Assembly: GCF_000208925.1 (NCBI RefSeq)
Contig: NW_001914965.1
Location: forward strand, 1 to 42,934
Length of the DNA: 42,934 nucleotides
Reading direction: 5' to 3'
DNA from: Entamoeba histolytica HM-1:IMSS
Taxonomy: Eukaryota; Evosea; Mastigamoebida; Endamoebidae
How positions within the stretch are numbered: the first letter of the stretch is position 1; each line of letters starts with the position of its first letter. The translations under genes were made by a program, and so were the position numbers. Positions 38,451 through 42,934 of this stretch are shown in pieces. The notes below the pieces were generated by a model, which saw only the letters and a program-made list of their open reading frames with translations, searched no databases and had not been told where the DNA came from.

Positions 38451-40274
38451 TTATAATTTAGAAATTTCTTCTTTCATTAATGCATTCTCTTTTATAATCA
38501 TTTGATATTTTTTTAAAAGTTCTATTTTATCATATTCATTGAATGTTTCTGCAGTTTTAAATCTTTCAAATAAAGCAATTCCATTTTCTCTTTTAATATC
38601 AAATAAGTTTCTTTGTTGTGAAATTTCTTTTTTCATTTTTGTTACAGCATCATCATATATTTTTTGTTCTATCGTTAGCTTATTTCCATTTATCTCTAAT
38701 AAAAATGATATAGCTCCATATAGATTAGTAATATAATATGAATATTCTCCATTAACATCTCCTCGTTGTGAAAAAGCAGAAAGATAAGATAATGTTGATG
38801 CAAGATGGGTTGTATTTGCTCTAATTACTATGTAAATAAATGAAGGTAATAATATATCAGCAGTTACTGAATCACCAGGTGGTAATAATGAAAAAGTTAA
38901 TGATTGAAGTACTTTAAATGCATTAGCTAATTGCATAAGTTTTTGTGATGGAGTTTTAAAATTATTCATTTTTCTTAATATTCCAATTATTTGTCTAATT
39001 CCTTTTTGACCAGAAGGTTCATCAAGAAAGTTAACATCTAAATGACTTGCATGAATAAATTGATGAATTTTAATTATTTGTTCAAGTTTCATATCATTAA
39101 CAACTTCTTTACTTGTCTGAAACTTATCATAACAAGGTGGCCAAATATACTCAAATAACATTGAACTAAAGATATTCTCTAAAATTTTTCTTCCAAGTTC
39201 TGATTCAGTTAGATTATTATTAAATCGTTCTTGAATAGGTTGAGGTAATTTCTTTTTTACTCCATCAACAACTCGTTGTAATAATCTTGCACGTTCTTCC
39301 ATTGATTTCCCTTTAACAAGGTCTGGAAATTGTGTTTTTGTAGCATTTATATACATTGTCACTGTTTCATCTTTCATTGAATCTGCAATTAATTGAGTTA
39401 TTTCATTTTCTTCTTCTTTAACATTAGAATATAACCACATAACATTGTCTTCTTTAAATATTCTTTGTAGACGACTTTTTTCTTTTGCCTCAGCTTCTTT
39501 TCTTGATTTTACGTCATTAAAAATTTGTTTAGGAAGTGACTTATTTGACTTATACTTTCTAGTTACTTCATGGATATTTTCTATATTCATTTGATTAACA
39601 TCAATTTCTTGAATACAAACAGGACAGTACATAGGTAATTTCCATTCTTTAGTCACATTTTCTGATAAATATCCCCATTCACATCCTTCAAATCTCATTG
39701 TTTGTGATATAAATAATACAGGAAAAAATCCTATTGAAGTCTCACATGAACATCCTTCAATTATTGATGCCCCACCATCAGATATATGAGTTATTTTTGG
39801 TTTCATTTTATCAAATAAAAATCTATCACTAATAAGTTCAGGATGAATAACCATAGGAAATGGTATTAATTGATCACTGTATGGAGATAGTCCTTCAGAT
39901 TCTATCTTTCCATATATTCCATTAATAGAAACAAAGTCTTTTTTACCACCTTGTCTATAAATCATATGTGAAGCTAGAAACTCAACAGATAAAGGAGGTG
40001 GATTTAAAGGAACAACAAGAGTGAGTTTCTTTTTAATTGCATAAAATACAGATTGAGCTCCTAGTGGAGTAGATAATAATTCATTAAAAAATGGGTTATT
40101 AGTTATTTGACCAACTAATTTATTTCTAATTTCTTGTGGTTTTTTATAGTCAAAATGATGCATTTTACAGAACGTCTGAATTAATTGAGGAAAATAATTT
40201 TTAATCTTTTCTTTATCTTCACTTTCATCTATATTAACCCAACTATTTTTTCTTCCATCAGAAACATATTTCAT
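38451..40274 (-). CDS. VPS9-domain Rab5-family GEF
   Basis: A 607-aa protein whose C-terminal part (about residues 375-525) is a VPS9 domain, the catalytic module that activates Rab5/Rab21-type GTPases on endosomes. Visible hallmarks are MKLEQIIKIHQFIHAS, LMQLANAFKVLQSL, GDSVTADILLPSFIYIVIRA with the conserved Asp and the following Pro, and YYITNLYGAISFL with the Tyr-x-T-N-L-x-x-A signature. The N-terminal ~250 residues are not a recognised domain; they hold two cysteine pairs, CSC and CPVC, that may bind zinc. Residues 240-370 are charged and helical. It fits the endocytic and phagocytic activity of this amoeba. The start is the ATG at 40274. Confidence 0.9.
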   Translation of the reverse strand: MKYVSDGRKNSWVNIDESEDKEKIKNYFPQLIQTFCKMHHFDYKKPQEIRNKLVGQITNNPFFNELLSTPLGAQSVFYAIKKKLTLVVPLNPPPLSVEFLASHMIYRQGGKKDFVSINGIYGKIESEGLSPYSDQLIPFPMVIHPELISDRFLFDKMKPKITHISDGGASIIEGCSCETSIGFFPVLFISQTMRFEGCEWGYLSENVTKEWKLPMYCPVCIQEIDVNQMNIENIHEVTRKYKSNKSLPKQIFNDVKSRKEAEAKEKSRLQRIFKEDNVMWLYSNVKEEENEITQLIADSMKDETVTMYINATKTQFPDLVKGKSMEERARLLQRVVDGVKKKLPQPIQERFNNNLTESELGRKILENIFSSMLFEYIWPPCYDKFQTSKEVVNDMKLEQIIKIHQFIHASHLDVNFLDEPSGQKGIRQIIGILRKMNNFKTPSQKLMQLANAFKVLQSLTFSLLPPGDSVTADILLPSFIYIVIRANTTHLASTLSYLSAFSQRGDVNGEYSYYITNLYGAISFLLEINGNKLTIEQKIYDDAVTKMKKEISQQRNLFDIKRENGIALFERFKTAETFNEYDKIELLKKYQMIIKENALMKEEISKL

Positions 40275-40378
40275 TTACTACTGATAGAATTATTTCTTTT
40301 TAGTTATTTTTTTAATTTTCATTTTTATAATTTTTACTATCAATTAACTAGTTCTTTTTTGTTTTTCTTTTTAGTATT

Positions 40379-41598
40379 ATGCTCAACTATACTCTTACAA
40401 CCTTTAGTTATGGATTGTTATTTATTTTTGCTTATCTCCTTTTGCCATTCCTTCATGGCCATTTAAGCACTGAACCAATTCATCAAATATTAGTATGGTA
40501 TTTATATGATTCTTTAAAATATCCATTACTTTCTCTTTTTATTGCCTTTATTTTGGCAATCATTTGTATTGTTCATGGTGAAACTCAATGGAAAGAAGTG
40601 TCAAGTGGGATGTATCAAAACTTAAGTTTAGACTATTCAGAACGATTTCTCATTTCTATTGTTCTTCTTCTTTCTTCTTTTGGTTTAATTGAGTTATGTA
40701 TAACGTTTCCTAAGGCAATTGGTATCATCATCAAAACTTTATTTGGTACAACACCTGTTAGTGTAAAAGCAAGTGAAATACAAGATGAAATTCGAGACCT
40801 CAACAAACACCAAATGATTCTTATTGATAAACAACAAAAAGGTGAACTTTTAAGAGAAGAAGAGTTAAATGAATTACAATCATTTAGTAACAAAGAAATG
40901 CAATTACAACACAAATTTAAGCAAGTCCTCAGAACTAAAACTAGAAGAGAAATTTTTCAAGCAATAGGAATTTTTATTGGTTTTGTTATTTGTGTTAGTA
41001 TTATTATTGTTGGTATTTGTATGGCTATTGATGGAGTGTCTTTACCAAAACGATCTGAATGTGGTATTTTATGTGGATTTTGGGTAAATGAACGTGGTGT
41101 ATTTGATGAGATTATTTCAATGTTTGGTGTGTTTGCACCATGGGTTTATGGAATTTCAACAATCATTTTAATGCTTATTCATTGTCTTGGAATTTTTTGT
41201 AGTAAACAAGAAAATGGAGGATTTAAAGTTTGTTTTTAATTATTTATTTGTTTATACTCAACAAATGAATAAGACTTATTTTATAGCTTGAATTTATTTC
41301 TTTGAGAAAACGAGACTATAGCAAATTAGTAGAAGTTATTGGACTTTTATTGATTGGGTTTGGAGGAGTCCCTTTGTTACAGCATATTATCAATCCAAAT
41401 TTATACCTTAACACTCAAGTTGATATTTATAATATTGGTCAACTCCATTTCCCATTCTTTGGGATTTTCCTCGCAATTATTCGTTGGGTTTTTATTTTGA
41501 ACTTTTTTATTTCTATAATTTATGCTTTTGTATATAATAAAGCAAATGAATCTTCTACTACAATGGACGACTTGGTTATTCCTTTCTATCTAAGATAG
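40379..41598 (+). CDS. multi-pass membrane protein with central coiled coil, two exons (LMBR1-like?)
   Basis: CDS is 40379-41227 joined to 41287-41598, 386 aa. The frame of exon 1 runs into a stop just after the splice site; removal of a 59-nt GTTTGT...TATAG intron (phase 0) joins NGGFK to LEFISLRKRDYSKL and adds two further hydrophobic segments. There are about seven membrane segments in all. Between the third and fourth lies a charged helical loop of about 60 residues (KASEIQDEIRDLNKHQMILI onward), followed by FQAIGIFIGFVICVSIIIVG. Membrane helices around a central coiled-coil loop recall the LMBR1/LIMR family, but the match is only architectural. A SINE1 copy begins 50 bp after its stop. 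Confidence 0.75.
41228..41286 (+). other. intron (59 nt)
   Basis: Begins GTTTGT, ends TTATAG, phase 0. Supported because both exons are hydrophobic coding sequence in the joined frame. Confidence 0.8.
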
Positions 41599-41648
41599 TC
41601 TGTAATTCATTTATTTTTCATTAGTTTTATTTATTTTTTTTTTTTAAA

Positions 41649-42222
41649 GAAAAAGTAATTAATTAAGTATTAATAGAATTTTCATATATTCTTCCTAGCT
41701 CAGGGGAGACTAATCCCATCCCTGAGCTTATTAAAAAAGAGTAATCTCTTTGTTAAACCTATTCTTTATGTTTTTCTTGCAAAATGAGGAAAGCACTTCT
41801 TTGCTTTATTTCTTCCTATTAAGGTTTTTCAAACTTCTTCTGCTTATTTCTTCTTTTTAAGCCTTTGTTTGTTTTCTGCCTTAATTTTAAGGAATTTCAT
41901 TTTTCTTATTTTATGAATGGGAGAAGGAATTATTTTATTACTACTGTATTACTTTGACTAATCTTCTTTTAGTCTTACTTTGACTAATCTTCTTTTTAGT
42001 CTTACTTTGACTAATCTTCTCTTAGTCATACCCACACTTCAGTAGATTCTTATATTACATCCATGTAATATTCTACTTTATTCTCTTGCTGCACCCTTTG
42101 CAGCATTCCCTAATACATTCCTAATTCAAAGGCACCGTCATAACCAGATAATAACTGGGAGAGTCGAAGTATGAATTTGTACTAGGGTTTGTGTGTGGTG
42201 TTTCAGACGTGCCACCTTCGAT
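41649..42222 (+). mobile_element. SINE1-type element, copy B
   Basis: About 574 bp, roughly 99% identical to copy A (21671-22246), including the AGCTCAGGG/CCCTGAGCT stem, the three 26-27 bp repeats and the 3' tail. Differences seen are a handful of substitutions or single-base indels. Unlike copy A the flanks show no clear duplication: TTTTTAAA before and TTTTAA after are too short and T-rich to be sure. It lies between the membrane-protein stop (41598) and the IMP4 start codon (42273), so it forms most of the IMP4 upstream region. Confidence 0.92.
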
Positions 42223-42272
42223 TTTAACCCTAAAAAAAATTAAAATAAAAATTAAAAAAATTTCAGAAAGAA

Positions 42273-42934
42273 ATGGTTTGTGGATTGTGCATTGTTAAAT
42301 ACATGATTAGATCATATCACTTCATATGAAAAGAAAATACATATTCAATGAATATAGCAAAAACAAACATCAAGGTTACGAAGAGAATATTTAATGAAAA
42401 AAAGTATGGAAAAATATGATAAAACACGACTTGACAAACAAGCCATTATTGCTCAAACAATTGAGAATGGAACTCAATTGCCTGCTCATGCAAAAGAAGG
42501 GTTTGATGTTGCAATGACTAGAATGGATGCTGAAGATGATGCAACAAGACAAGTTTCAACATACGATAGTGAATATGCAATGGCAGGAGTTAAAGATCCA
42601 AATGTTTTTATTACAACATCAAAAGACCCATCAAGCAAATTAAAAGAATTTGTTAAAGAAATTAAGTTAATTATTCCAAATTCAACAAGAATTAACAGAG
42701 GTAATATTCAAATTAAACAATTAGTTGAAACATGTAGAAGTCATGATGTAACTGATTTGATTATTGTTCATGAAAATAGAGGAGAACCAGATGGAATGAT
42801 TATTTCACATTTTCCATATGGACCAACAGCATATTTTGGGTTATATAATGTTGTTTCTAGACATGAAACAAAAACATCTAAAACATTTAGTGAAGTATAT
42901 CCACACTTAATATTTGATAATCTCACTACACCAT
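42273..42934 (+). CDS. IMP4: IMP4, U3 snoRNP Brix-domain protein (5' part, two exons seen)
   Basis: CDS begins ATG 42273-42275, joined to 42358-42934; the gene continues past the window. The product is the IMP4 subunit of the U3 snoRNP, needed for early pre-18S rRNA processing in the nucleolus. The Brix domain is clear: DPNVFITTSKDPSSKLKEF, INRGN, DLIIVHENRG, SHFPYGPTAYF, then PHLIFDNL, all with near-identical counterparts in yeast and human IMP4. An in-frame TAG (42355-42357) sits just before QKQTSRLRREYL, and that string aligns gap-free with the family start MLRRQARLRREYL if the initiator Met is spliced on from ATG|GTTTGT at 42273. The next in-frame ATG (42394) would lose the conserved RLRREYL. 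Confidence 0.92.
42276..42357 (+). other. IMP4: intron directly after the IMP4 start codon (82 nt)
   Basis: GTTTGT follows the ATG immediately and the intron ends GAATATAG. It is phase 0, so coding exon 1 is only the initiation codon. Supported by the consensus ends and by the gap-free protein alignment of the spliced start. Confidence 0.75.

Noticed and set aside
42394..42934. IMP4 starting at the first in-frame ATG of the open frame, 42394
   Set aside because: It would drop QKQTSRLRREYL, which is conserved at the IMP4 N-terminus and lies in frame just before it, preceded by an intron-type TAG.

Overview
The window is nuclear DNA from an Entamoeba species, most likely of the E. histolytica / E. 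dispar / E. nuttalli group. It is very AT-rich and densely packed with mostly intronless genes. The introns that can be seen are 57-82 nt and begin GTTTGT; all but one end in TAG. Other Entamoeba marks are SINE1-type elements with 26-27 bp internal repeats, a CXXC-rich transmembrane kinase, a short TLDc protein and a decayed R2/R4-type LINE endonuclease. Species cannot be fixed from this sequence alone. A 100-N assembly gap lies at 15671-15770.

Layout. 1-8.3 kb: an open-ended minus-strand helical protein, a minimal Pex14-like peroxin, a secreted glycoprotein and DDB1. 8.3-10.5 kb: gene-free, with one copy of a 765-bp repeat and a SINE with a perfect 19-bp target-site duplication. 10.5-12.4 kb: a Lys/Glu-rich repeat protein. 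12.4-15.1 kb: a decayed, probably once coding, minus-strand region. 15.1-18.4 kb: a TLDc gene, the gap, the second 765-bp repeat copy and a charged low-complexity protein. 18.8-22.2 kb: an MFS transporter, a divergent aquaporin and a SINE1 copy. 22.3-29.2 kb: mostly small or unassigned genes, including a propeller-like protein and an orphan multi-pass membrane protein with one intron. 29.4-34.7 kb: a four-exon transmembrane receptor kinase. 34.9-37.1 kb: a gene graveyard with a TLDc pseudogene and a LINE endonuclease relic. 37.1-42.9 kb: a two-exon Mesh1-type HD hydrolase, a coiled-coil protein, a VPS9 Rab GEF, a two-exon membrane protein, a second SINE1 copy and the 5' part of IMP4.

Genes sit on both strands as independent units, without operons. 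Recognisable roles are peroxisomal import (Pex14), ubiquitin ligase adaptor (DDB1), transport (MFS, MIP), endosomal Rab activation (VPS9), nucleotide hydrolysis (Mesh1), surface signalling (TMK) and ribosome biogenesis (IMP4). The most notable points are: (i) the minimal Pex14; (ii) IMP4, whose first coding exon appears to be only the ATG, 50 bp after a SINE; (iii) the phase-1, module-delimiting introns and tryptophan-rich insert of the kinase; (iv) two different SINE families that share a 3' tail with conserved inverted repeats; (v) the 99%-identical 765-bp repeat abutting the gap. I found no CRISPR array, rRNA or tRNA gene and no sign of prokaryotic operon structure.
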